Assembly (NCBI GenBank): GCA_022482495.1
Contig: JAKVPA010000009.1
Coordinates: 20,898 to 84,897 of the forward strand
DNA from: Sphaerochaeta sp.
Lineage (GTDB): Bacteria > Spirochaetota > Spirochaetia > Sphaerochaetales > Sphaerochaetaceae
DNA: 64,000 nt
Reading direction: 5' to 3'
A model generated the notes under the pieces. The model did no database searches and was not told the DNA's origin. It was given only the letters and a program-made list of their open reading frames with translations. Shown here piece by piece: positions 27,116 to 35,286 of this stretch (its first letter is position 1; every line of letters starts with the position of its first letter). A program made the translations under genes and the position numbers.

Positions 27116-28597
27116 TCAGTCGATGCTGGTTTCCTTCTCCTGCAATTCCAAGGCCGCGACTTGTGCGTCGGTCAGGAATGCGGACGGAGCAGGCTCGGCT
27201 CCCTGTTTCCACTGGATCAGATTGACGAGGAAGAAGGTCGCCGCGCCGACCGCGCATCCGAAGACCACTGGCAGGATGCCGAGGTAGAATCCCCCCTTGG
27301 AGAGAAACTGCCAGACGATGACGCCGATGGTACCGGTGATGATCGACAACTGTCCGGAGCTTTTCGTAGCGCGAGGGACAACCATCCCCAGGCCATAAGC
27401 CGCGAACGGACCGGAGCAACGGATGGCAAAGGCGAAGGTGTTCATCGTAATGATGTCTACCCCACCAAGGGATATCGCCATGGCGATCAAGCAGGCGATG
27501 ACGTTGCACAGCCGGGTGGCGAAGATCACCTGCTTGTCTGTCAGTGGCCTGTCGGCCCTGAAATACTTCATGTAGATGTCACGGATGAACATCGTCGACA
27601 TGCACAGCAGGTTCGAGTCGGCCGAACTCATCGTCGCGGAAATGATTGCCGCCGAAACAAACCCGGTGATGAATGTCGGCGCGAAATGCTCGGTGACGTC
27701 CATCATCGCGGTCGCTCCGGTGATGCCGGGAATCTGGTCCTTCATCGCGAGGGCCGCAAGACCGAGCAAAGTGGGGAAAAACGCCATCGCGGCCATCAGC
27801 AGTCCAGACAGCAGCGACGCATTGCGGGCGGTCTTCTCATCCTTGGCTGTCTCAAAACGGCTGATCATCTCAGGACCAGAAAGGAACGTGCAGAAATAGT
27901 TGAAGATGTATCCGATGATGACGACCCAGCCGATCTTTGTGATGTCCAGCTGCGAAGCGGGAAGTTTTGCGGACAGCGCATCCCAGCCTCCGCACCCATG
28001 GATGACAATCGGTGTGGCGATGGCGAGTCCGACGAGGATGATGATGAACTGGACCAAGTCGGATATCTGGTCGGCGATCATGCCTCCGAGTGTCGTATAG
28101 AGAATGACGACGATGCCCGCGATGATCAGACAAACGTTCAGCGGGATGCCCGTCAATGTGGTGATGACCGCACCTGAGGCGGCGATCTGTGACGATGTCA
28201 GGCAAAACAATGCCAAGATGTTCAACACGGCGGAGAACGTCGCGCTCGGCTTTCCGAAACGCCGCTCAATGACTTCCGGAATCGTCACGGCCATCGTCTT
28301 ACGGATCTTCGGCGCGAAATAGGCAAGCGGAATCATCGCGATCGACGCGGCAAGCACATACCAGACGGCACTCATGCCCCAACTTCCGAAGGCCTTGTTC
28401 GCCAACCCAGTCGTCGAGCCACCACCGATATTGTTGGCGGACAGCGAGAAGGCCACCATGAACAAGCCCATCCGTCGTCCCGCGATCATGTAGTCCTTGC
28501 TGCTCTTGATCTTCAGTTTGCCGACGATGTAGCCGATTACCAGCATTCCAATCAGGTACACACCGACGATCAGAAGCGCTCCACTGTTGATTTCCAT
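27116..28597 (-). CDS. Sodium:solute symporter (SSS family)
   Basis: A 493-aa integral membrane protein with about 13 hydrophobic segments. SSS features include the N-terminal SSKDYMIAGRRMG, SANNIGGGSTTGLANKAF after the first helices, VTIPEVIERRFG, TLGGMIADQISDLVQ and SAAIISATMSSADSNLL (Na+-site Ser region). The carried solute (sugar, amino acid or carboxylate) is undetermined. GGGGAGAAG sets the ATG at 28597. It lies between the sugar-binding gene and the beta-mannosidase gene with its own terminator, so it is probably monocistronic. In the 259 bases upstream I see a terminator for the next gene but no firm promoter. Confidence 0.92.
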   Translation of the reverse strand: MEINSGALLIVGVYLIGMLVIGYIVGKLKIKSSKDYMIAGRRMGLFMVAFSLSANNIGGGSTTGLANKAFGSWGMSAVWYVLAASIAMIPLAYFAPKIRKTMAVTIPEVIERRFGKPSATFSAVLNILALFCLTSSQIAASGAVITTLTGIPLNVCLIIAGIVVILYTTLGGMIADQISDLVQFIIILVGLAIATPIVIHGCGGWDALSAKLPASQLDITKIGWVVIIGYIFNYFCTFLSGPEMISRFETAKDEKTARNASLLSGLLMAAMAFFPTLLGLAALAMKDQIPGITGATAMMDVTEHFAPTFITGFVSAAIISATMSSADSNLLCMSTMFIRDIYMKYFRADRPLTDKQVIFATRLCNVIACLIAMAISLGGVDIITMNTFAFAIRCSGPFAAYGLGMVVPRATKSSGQLSIITGTIGVIVWQFLSKGGFYLGILPVVFGCAVGAATFFLVNLIQWKQGAEPAPSAFLTDAQVAALELQEKETSID

Positions 28598-28803
28598 ACT
28601 CTTCTCCCCAAACAGTAAGTTATATTGTGATGGGAACAGCGTATCACGACATTTTGACAAGGAAAATGGTGAATTTTGAGATTTCAAACACGAATCTTAC
28701 GATTTTACCACCAAGAACTGAGAGCTATTCCACCACAGCGCTTGAAGTACGGCGAACGAGCAATCTAAGGATATCTTTTGGATCTTGGATAGGAAACCAC
28801 AAA

Positions 28804-28835
28804 CAAAAAAAAGCCCGCAGGTGTTGCCCTGCGGG
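28804..28835 (-). terminator. Terminator of the ROK-linked ABC operon
   Basis: On the minus strand CCCGCAGG, loop GCAACA, CCTGCGGG is a perfect 8-bp stem followed by C and eight T. It lies just after the solute-binding gene. Confidence 0.9.
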
Positions 28836-28856
28836 TGAAAGAACAATGGAACGTCG

Positions 28857-30242
28857 TTACTGGGGGTTTGCGGCTTTCCAAGCTTCCCAAGCAGCCTGAA
28901 CTTCTTTGGCGACCTGAGCAGGAGTCTTGGTTCCAAGACCGATGTTCTGAAGTCCATCGTTGATGACGTTGTACACATCACCAGCAAGCACACCGTCGAT
29001 AACCGGGGTGATGGTCGTGTACTTGTTGTAGTACGCGGCACGCTTGGTGATGAACGGCTCGAGGTTGTTGTCCTTGGCTACCTTGGCGACGTCGATCGTC
29101 TTCAGGGACGGGAACGAAGCGCCGGTGGTCAGACGGTAGGTCTGCACATACTCGCCTTCCAGGAACTTGATCAATCTCCACGCAGCCGCTTCTTTGGCCG
29201 ATCCATCGGGAATCGAGGAGCTCATGCCCCAACCAGTTCCGACGACACCAGAGTTGGAATCATGGATGATCTCACCAGGAAGAGCCGGCATAGCCATCAA
29301 CTCGAACTCGTTCTGCTGGCGCTCCGGACTGATCAGACCCTGTCCGGTGGTGATATCCGTCTGGAAGCTCGCCGTTGACCAGTCGCCGTCGATGTAGAAC
29401 GCGGCCAGATTGGACGCGAACGCGCCACGAGAAGAACCGTATCCGCTCTGCAGACTGTTGCGGTTGATCATGCCACTCTTGTACATGTCATCGATCAGGT
29501 TCAGGGAATCCAGGAACCACTTGTCGGTGAACTTGATCTCGCCGTTGGCAAGCCTGGTATACCAGTCCGTCCCGCCGTAGCGGCCTACGACCAGAGAGAA
29601 CAAGCAGGACTGCATTACCCACGCATCCTTGTTGTCCATGGCGATCAGATCGATGCCCTTGGCCTTCAACGCTGGGATCATCGCCTTCATGTCCTCATAG
29701 GTCTTCGGAACTTCAAATCCGTTGTCCTTCAGGAGTTTGGTGTTGACATACAGCATGTTGGTCGTCGTGATGCCGTTGGGAAGCTCGCCAAGATATCCGG
29801 CGAACTGCGGGGCAAGCGCGGCGGGATTATACTTGTCGACCAATCCATCCTTTTTCAGGAACGGCATCAAATCCTTGACGCTGTGGGTGGTATGCAGACT
29901 GGTGGATCTTCCACTCGGCCACATATAGATGACATCAGGAACCTGACCAGCGGCGATGTACGCCTCGGTCTTCTGATGGAACGGTTCGTTGAACAGATCC
30001 TCACGGACAAGCTTGATGTCCGGATTGTCTTTTGCGAACTTGTCCCAGATCATCGTGACCTCGTTCGCGCTGTTCGGTTCAGACATATCGAGATAATTCA
30101 GAACCGTCAATGTGATCGGCTCTCCCGCTTTCGTTTCCGTGGTCGCAGCCGGCGCGCTTTCCTTGGTTCCCTGGGAGAACACGGGGATTGCTGCCATCAG
30201 CAATGCCAAGCAAACAACAAGACCCTTTTTCAAACCTGTCAT
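28857..30242 (-). CDS. ABC transporter sugar-binding protein (family 1)
   Basis: A 461-aa exported binding protein. Signal peptide GLKKGLVVCLALLMAAIPVFS ends before QGTKES, with no lipobox Cys. Mature features typical of family 1 sugar-binding proteins: LTVLNYLD, FAKDNPDIKL, YIAAGQVPDVIYMWPSG, GITTTNMLYVNTKLLKDNG, and the C-terminal ..VAKEVQAAWEAW. It is the last gene after two permeases, 107 bases downstream of them with an operator-like 25-bp palindrome in between, so it probably also has its own regulated promoter. Operator and GH20 context suggest beta-N-acetylhexosaminide uptake (inference). No ATPase is nearby, so a shared MsmK/UgpC-type ATPase is presumably used. Confidence 0.93.
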   Translation of the reverse strand: MTGLKKGLVVCLALLMAAIPVFSQGTKESAPAATTETKAGEPITLTVLNYLDMSEPNSANEVTMIWDKFAKDNPDIKLVREDLFNEPFHQKTEAYIAAGQVPDVIYMWPSGRSTSLHTTHSVKDLMPFLKKDGLVDKYNPAALAPQFAGYLGELPNGITTTNMLYVNTKLLKDNGFEVPKTYEDMKAMIPALKAKGIDLIAMDNKDAWVMQSCLFSLVVGRYGGTDWYTRLANGEIKFTDKWFLDSLNLIDDMYKSGMINRNSLQSGYGSSRGAFASNLAAFYIDGDWSTASFQTDITTGQGLISPERQQNEFELMAMPALPGEIIHDSNSGVVGTGWGMSSSIPDGSAKEAAAWRLIKFLEGEYVQTYRLTTGASFPSLKTIDVAKVAKDNNLEPFITKRAAYYNKYTTITPVIDGVLAGDVYNVINDGLQNIGLGTKTPAQVAKEVQAAWEAWKAANPQ

Positions 30243-30280
30243 TTTCACTCCTCCTATGACAAATTCTTGTGATATGCAAA

Positions 30281-30305
30281 TTAGTTCATACATTGTACAA
30301 ACTAA
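30281..30305. promoter_or_regulatory. Candidate ROK-regulator operator upstream of the binding-protein gene
   Basis: A 25-base near-perfect palindrome whose arms read TTAGTTCATACA and TGTACAAACTAA around a central T. Its right half TTGTACAAACTAA is identical to the site at 33362-33374 before the GH20 gene; overall 21 of 25 positions agree by hand alignment. Confidence 0.7.
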
Positions 30306-30349
30306 TTTTACCATCGTTCTGGTGAGCTGTAAACAAAATTCGTATCAAC

Positions 30350-31201
30350 TCACCCCTTGACCGCGCCGGCGCTGACGCCTTTGGTGATCTCCTTGTGGAA
30401 CACCGCGTAGAACGCCAGCATCGGGATCAATCCAATGACCAACGAGGCGAACTGTTTGCCGAAGTCACTGGACAGAGCGCCAGCGAATTTCTGCACACCG
30501 ACCGGAAGGCTCTTCAGGCTTTCCTTGCTGGTCAGAATGTTGATCAACATGAATTCGTTCCATGTCCCGGTAACCGTCATGATCGCCACCGTCGTGGCCA
30601 CCGGAGCGGCCATCGGCACGATGATCGCCCCGAAAATCTTGAAGTAGGTGGCGCCATCGATACGGGCCGATTCCACCAACGCGGTGGGGATGCTCTTGAT
30701 GTACTCCGTACAGAGGTAGATGCCCATCGGCATGGCGATGCCGATGTAGGGGATCAATACGCCCAGACGGGTATTGTACAGATGCGCCCAGTTGGCCAGC
30801 AGGAACAACGGAACCATGATGGACTGGAGCGTCAGCAGCAGCCCGATGACGAAGGAACCGTGCAAAAACGGCGTCGCCTTGTTTGCGATTTTGGCGAACG
30901 CGAAACTGGCCATCATGCTGAAGATCAACGTGACGACGGTGGTGATGCCGGTGTAGATGACGCTGTTCATGATCATCGTGGGGAAGTTGCCTTTCACCCA
31001 CGCGTAGGTGTAGTTCAGCGTCGTCCATTTCTTGGGGAATCCCAAACGGTTCAGCTGGAACTCCGTGGTGGTCTTGAAGCTGTTCAACACCAACCAGATC
31101 AACGGATACAGCGCAAGAACGGTAAAAGCCAGCAATACCAGATACGCCACAAACAATCCGATGCGAGAGGTCACTGACCGTTTGTCCTTGATGTTCGCCA
31201 T
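30350..31201 (-). CDS. ABC sugar transporter permease (MalG-like)
   Basis: A 283-aa inner-membrane subunit with about six helices. The cytoplasmic EAA loop ESARIDGATYFKIFGAIIVPM docks with the ATPase. GTWNEFMLINILTS and the C-terminal KEITKGVSAGAVKG tail are typical of MalG-type (second) permeases. Three bases separate it from the upstream permease. Forms the translocation pore with that partner for the solute captured by the binding protein. Confidence 0.94.
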   Translation of the reverse strand: MANIKDKRSVTSRIGLFVAYLVLLAFTVLALYPLIWLVLNSFKTTTEFQLNRLGFPKKWTTLNYTYAWVKGNFPTMIMNSVIYTGITTVVTLIFSMMASFAFAKIANKATPFLHGSFVIGLLLTLQSIMVPLFLLANWAHLYNTRLGVLIPYIGIAMPMGIYLCTEYIKSIPTALVESARIDGATYFKIFGAIIVPMAAPVATTVAIMTVTGTWNEFMLINILTSKESLKSLPVGVQKFAGALSSDFGKQFASLVIGLIPMLAFYAVFHKEITKGVSAGAVKG

Positions 31202-31204
31202 AGG

Positions 31205-32122
31205 TTATTCCCTCCCCCCGAATTTGTTCTCCGCCAGCTTGGTAAGGCCGATCAACAGGAAGCTGATGGCCACCATCACCGTACTGATGGCGTTTGCCAT
31301 CGGGTAATCCGGCGCGTTGATGAACGCCTTGTCATACATGTAGACGGAGAGAACCGACGTCCGGTGAGCCGGACCTCCGGCGGTCATGACGTAGATCAAA
31401 TCAAAGCTCTTCAAGCTTCCGCTGATGGCCAGGATGGCGCTGGTGACGATGACACCGGAGAGCGCGGGCAGAATGATGTACCGGAGCGCCTGCATCTCGC
31501 TGGCACCATCAATCTTCGCCGCCTCAATGATCGAACTGTCAATCTTCTGCAAGTTGGCGATGAAGATGATCAGGTAGTTGCCGGTGTACATCCACAGGAT
31601 GACGAACAACACCGGCGCCATCGGATGATTGACCGACCCTTGGTACACATAATCCGGTTTGAACATCTTCACCAGTTCCGGGTACGCGCCACGCGGCGAG
31701 AAAAACGCGCTCCACAAAATACCGATGACAACGGTGGAGATGACGCACGGCAGGAAGATCATCGACTGGAAGAAATCCGCCGCCTTGACGATGCCGCGAT
31801 ACAGGATGTAGGCCAGAATGAAACCAAGCGGAATCTGCCCGAACACGGAGATCAAGACGATCCACATGTTGTTTTTCAGCGCCATGTAGAAGTACGGATC
31901 ATGGAACAACACCTTGTACTTGTAGAAGCCGACCAGCTTCCATGGCACCTTGGCGCCAAACAGTTTGCCCCCTTTGAAGTTGCTTACCGAAAGCAAAATG
32001 GAGACAACTGTCGGAAACGCCAGCACGAGGAAATAAATTAGAAACCCCGGCAGCACCAGCATCCAGTACGCGGTGCGTTGCTCCCGCAAGGAGCTTTTCA
32101 TCGTCGCATGTTTTTCAATCAT
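31205..32122 (-). CDS. ABC sugar transporter permease (MalF-like)
   Basis: A 305-aa membrane subunit: REQRTAYWMLVLPGFLIYFLV first helix, WMYTGNYLIIFIANLQ, EAA loop EAAKIDGASEMQALRYIILP, and LKSFDLIYVMTAGGPAHRT, all typical of first-position CUT1 permeases. ATG at 32122 follows GGGAAGAAG and overlaps the end of the ROK regulator gene by 8 bases, so regulator and permeases are co-translated. Confidence 0.94.
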   Translation of the reverse strand: MIEKHATMKSSLREQRTAYWMLVLPGFLIYFLVLAFPTVVSILLSVSNFKGGKLFGAKVPWKLVGFYKYKVLFHDPYFYMALKNNMWIVLISVFGQIPLGFILAYILYRGIVKAADFFQSMIFLPCVISTVVIGILWSAFFSPRGAYPELVKMFKPDYVYQGSVNHPMAPVLFVILWMYTGNYLIIFIANLQKIDSSIIEAAKIDGASEMQALRYIILPALSGVIVTSAILAISGSLKSFDLIYVMTAGGPAHRTSVLSVYMYDKAFINAPDYPMANAISTVMVAISFLLIGLTKLAENKFGGRE

Positions 32123-33315
32123 CTTCTTCCCTCTTTTGGTATCCATGCTGCATGGAACGTTTCGACTGCGCCAACACGTCATCCCACGTGAAATGGCACC
32201 GATTTTCCATCTCGGTAAGTTCCGGAACGGAAAACAATTTCTCAAGGAACATCAACGCCGCGCCTTCCGCCACTACGGTATCCTCCGCGTTGCAGACAAG
32301 CGTACAGCCCACCTTTTTCAATACCGCTTTGAACTGGGGGCACCTGCGTTCCATCATGGAATCCAGCCGCGCCTGGTCACTGAACGGTTGTCCATGGATG
32401 AACACGGTGCGGGGATCCAGGACGGAAACGACGGGAACCAGCGAGGCGAACAGATCGGCCATCCAGGATTCCCACGCTTCCGGTTCACTGGCGGAGCGGA
32501 CCAACACATCACGGTCAAGACCGGTCTGTCCAAGGTTGTCCCCTCTCCACGAAAGCGTACAGATCTCACCACTGGCATGGTGGCTGCCGGCGTAGATTTT
32601 TCTTCCCAGGCACAGGCCGATGCCCACACCGATGCCGCTGCGGTCACCGAACTGGTAACTGCCTTCATGATAATCGGCGATCACCGTAATGAAATCGCCA
32701 AGATCAATGCCACGGTGGTGGGCCATTTCCAGCCACGCGGTGCAATTGGCGTCGTTCTCGACGAACACCGGCACGTGATAGCGCTTATGAAAAAAGGAAT
32801 AGCAATCGTAGTTATGCAATTTGAACGGTTCTGCGTACAGGATCACGCCATTATCCGCATTGACGATGCCAGGGATGCCGATGCATACGGCAAGAAGCGG
32901 AATTCCAACCTCTTCCACTTTCTCCAACGCGATCTTCATCAGGAACGTGAACACCCCATCGAAATCCACCTGGGGGATATTGCCACTCTGCTTCCACAGC
33001 ACCGCTCCGGTGAGGTCAAGCAATACGGCGCGGTAGTGGGATGGCTGGATATCGAAACCAACCACACAACCGAAGGAGGGATTCAATCGAAGCGTGATGG
33101 GCTTTCTCCCGCCCTTGGACATGCCATCCCCCGTCTCCCCCTCATAGACGACGTTTTCGTCCAGCAATAGTGGAGATGATCGAAGTCACCGTGGAACGGT
33201 ACAAGTCAAGCTGACGCGCGATCTCCACCCTGCTGATGCCAGGGTTCTTCCAGATCATCTGGCTGACCAGGGCGATGTTGGCGTTCTTCTGATAATTGTT
33301 GTTGTTTATTCGCAT
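32115..33315 (-). pseudogene. ROK-family (NagC-like) regulator, split by a single-base insertion
   Basis: Two frames form one ROK regulator of about 399 aa. The first, from ATG 33315, encodes a winged HTH (NIALVSQMIWKNPGISRVEI, then ARQLDLYRSTVTSII) and stops soon after; the second starts LLDENVVYEGETGDG and contains KGGRKPITLRLN, VVGFDIQPSH, VCIGIPGIV, PVFVENDANCTAW, and GSHHASGEI. Removing one base (about + strand 33168) gives STVTSIISTLLDENVVYEG, the normal linker. The family GExGH and CxCGxxGCxE zinc motifs are altered (ASGEICTLSW), so the sugar-kinase/zinc part is degenerate. Predicted to sense an amino sugar and bind the palindromes at 30281 and 33350. Frameshift may be an assembly error. 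Confidence 0.85.
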
Positions 33316-33349
33316 GACTTGTCCTATACTTACATTGCATCAGGCAGGA

Positions 33350-33374
33350 ATTGTTCGTACCTTGTACAAACTAA
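33350..33374. promoter_or_regulatory. Candidate ROK-regulator operator between regulator and GH20 genes
   Basis: Second copy of the 25-base site: left arm ATTGTTCGTAC, right arm TTGTACAAACTAA. It sits in the divergent intergenic region (33316-33426), so it could control both the ROK/ABC operon and the GH20 gene. Confidence 0.65.
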
Positions 33375-33426
33375 TGTACACCCTGTTCCCACCCCTGTCA
33401 ACAAAAAAATACCGCGGAGGTTTTGC

Positions 33427-34905
33427 ATGATTTCCTACAATTATCAGGTACCTGCGCATGAGTTGTTGCTTCCATCCCCCAAAAGCATGGAAGAATCCGG
33501 CGGCCTGCTCAAACTGCACCTGGGCAGCGCCTACGCCCTTGATGAATCATTCAGACCCCTCGCTCCCCTATTGGAATCCCAGCTGGGACTGAACGAGGGA
33601 TGCGAGGATGTGCTGCTTGGCCGCTCACCCGAACCGCTTCCCAAGGAGGCGTATACCCTGAAGGTCACCAAAGAGCAGGTCGTCGCCAAGGCGAGCGACA
33701 TCCACGGGATGTTCAACGCCATCCAGACGCTCCGCCAACTGTATCTGGCAAATGATGGCCTGATCCCCTGCTGTCGTATCGAGGATGCGCCGGCATTCCC
33801 ATGGCGTGGGTTCATGCTGGATTGCTCCCGTCACTTTTTCCCGGTGGATGAGATCAAAAAGTTGATCGATGTGGCCGCGATGCATCATCTGAACGTCTTC
33901 CACTGGCATCTGACTGACGACCAAGGGTGGCGTTTCCCGGTACAAGGGTATCCCCGGCTGGAGGAGATCGCCAGCAAACGGGTTGACCACGCGTACACCG
34001 ACGGCCGGACCTATGGTGGCTTCTACAGCGAAGCGGACATCAAGGATGTGGTCCAGTTTGCCGAGGAGCGGATGGTTACCGTCGTGCCGGAGATCGAATG
34101 CCCCGGCCACGCGAGCGCGCTGCTCGCCGCCTATCCGGAGCTGGGCTGTTCCGGCGGCCCCTACCATGTGCGTGACCAGTGGGGGATATTCCCCGAGGTG
34201 ATGTGCCCGGGCGAAGAGAAGGTGTTTGCCTTCATGGAAGCCGCCTTGGACAGCCTGTGCAGGCTGTTCCCCGGCCCATACATCCACATTGGGGGGGATG
34301 AGTGCCCCCACACCGCGTGGAAAAGCTGTCCCAAATGCCAGAAACGGATGCGGGAGGAAGGAATCGCCAACGAGGATGAACTGCAGGGCTGGTTCACCAC
34401 CAAGATCGCCGAAATGGTCCACGCCCGTGGGAAGCGGTGCATCGGTTGGGATGAGGTGTGGGAATTCGCCGCGAAGGACAGCCTTCCGGATGATTTGATC
34501 ATCATGTCATGGAGAGGCGCCGAAGGAGGCGTTTCCGCGGCAAAGCAGGGACACCAGATCATCATGTGCCCCAATACGGAAGGCGTCTATCTGGATTACC
34601 GGCATACCAATGATCCCAACGAGCCGGGAAACCTGGGGGTCTCCACCATCATGCAGACGGCGCGGTTCGATCCCATCAAGGAAGGCGTGGACCGTTCTCT
34701 GGTATTGGGAGGACAAGGAAACCTTTGGACGGAGAAAGTGCCGTTCGGAAGGATGGCGGAGTATCTGTTCTACCCTCGTCTCGCTGTCATCGCCGAGCGT
34801 CTGTGGCAACCACAGGATCCGGCAGGGCTGCCCGACAAACTCTCCTGGGAAGGGAAGAAGCTGGACAAACTTGGCGTTCTCTCCTACCGGGGCCCGTTGG
34901 AATAA
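33427..34905 (+). CDS. Beta-N-acetylhexosaminidase, GH20 family (cytoplasmic)
   Basis: A 492-aa glycosidase using substrate-assisted catalysis. An N-terminal GH20b-like domain (to about 125) is followed by the barrel: WRGFMLDCSRHFFPV, NVFHWHLTDDQGWR, EIECPGHASALLAAYPEL, and the catalytic pair Asp291-Glu292 in HIGGDECPHTAW. There is no signal peptide, so it must act on imported oligosaccharides such as chitobiose or other GlcNAc disaccharides. GGAGG fixes the ATG at 33427. Divergent from a ROK-regulated ABC importer and sharing its operator, it likely forms one regulon with that importer. Confidence 0.94.
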   Translation: MISYNYQVPAHELLLPSPKSMEESGGLLKLHLGSAYALDESFRPLAPLLESQLGLNEGCEDVLLGRSPEPLPKEAYTLKVTKEQVVAKASDIHGMFNAIQTLRQLYLANDGLIPCCRIEDAPAFPWRGFMLDCSRHFFPVDEIKKLIDVAAMHHLNVFHWHLTDDQGWRFPVQGYPRLEEIASKRVDHAYTDGRTYGGFYSEADIKDVVQFAEERMVTVVPEIECPGHASALLAAYPELGCSGGPYHVRDQWGIFPEVMCPGEEKVFAFMEAALDSLCRLFPGPYIHIGGDECPHTAWKSCPKCQKRMREEGIANEDELQGWFTTKIAEMVHARGKRCIGWDEVWEFAAKDSLPDDLIIMSWRGAEGGVSAAKQGHQIIMCPNTEGVYLDYRHTNDPNEPGNLGVSTIMQTARFDPIKEGVDRSLVLGGQGNLWTEKVPFGRMAEYLFYPRLAVIAERLWQPQDPAGLPDKLSWEGKKLDKLGVLSYRGPLE

Positions 34906-34923
34906 ACGCCTTTGGACATGAAG

Positions 34924-34951
34924 AAACCTCCCCGTCATGAGGAGGTTTTTT
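34924..34951 (+). terminator. Terminator after the GH20 gene
   Basis: AAACCTCC and GGAGGTTT form an 8-bp stem with a 9-base loop, followed by a T run. Confidence 0.85.
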
Positions 34952-34956
34952 CATCT

Positions 34957-35253
34957 TCACGAGCGCTTCTGGTATTTTTCCTGGAGCAGGTGATGTTCTC
35001 CATCCCGATAGATCAACAGGTTGAAGCCAACCTTGGTGATCACTTCCCCACCCACCTTGTCAGCGAGTTGGTGGCCGATCGTCTCCGCATCCTCTTTGTG
35101 GGATTGGAAACGCACCTTCACCAGTTCCTGCGCCTTCAGCGCCAGATCCAGATGCGCCGCGACACGATCATCAAAGCCGTTCTTCCCTACCATGACCACC
35201 GGGGAGAGCGTCTGCCCATAGTTCCGTAAAAACGCGCGAAAATCACTGTCCAT
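34957..35253 (-). CDS. YhbY-like CRM-domain RNA-binding protein
   Basis: A 98-aa single CRM domain. VVMVGKNGFDDRVAAHLDLAL corresponds to the family GxxG-type loop region, followed by ELVKVRF and the C-terminal strand GFNLLIYR. YhbY-type proteins associate with pre-50S ribosomal particles. The family call is clear; a role in ribosome assembly is from family knowledge. It faces the GH20 gene across a terminator. Confidence 0.88.
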   Translation of the reverse strand: MDSDFRAFLRNYGQTLSPVVMVGKNGFDDRVAAHLDLALKAQELVKVRFQSHKEDAETIGHQLADKVGGEVITKVGFNLLIYRDGEHHLLQEKYQKRS

Positions 35254-35286
35254 AGGCGGAACGCTACTCCTTTTCTCCTGCTTGGT

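Noticed and set aside
28627..28647. Inverted repeat GTGAT-N11-ATCAC upstream of the symporter gene.
   Set aside because: Arms of five bases, no second copy and no fit to a CRP-type spacing; could be chance.
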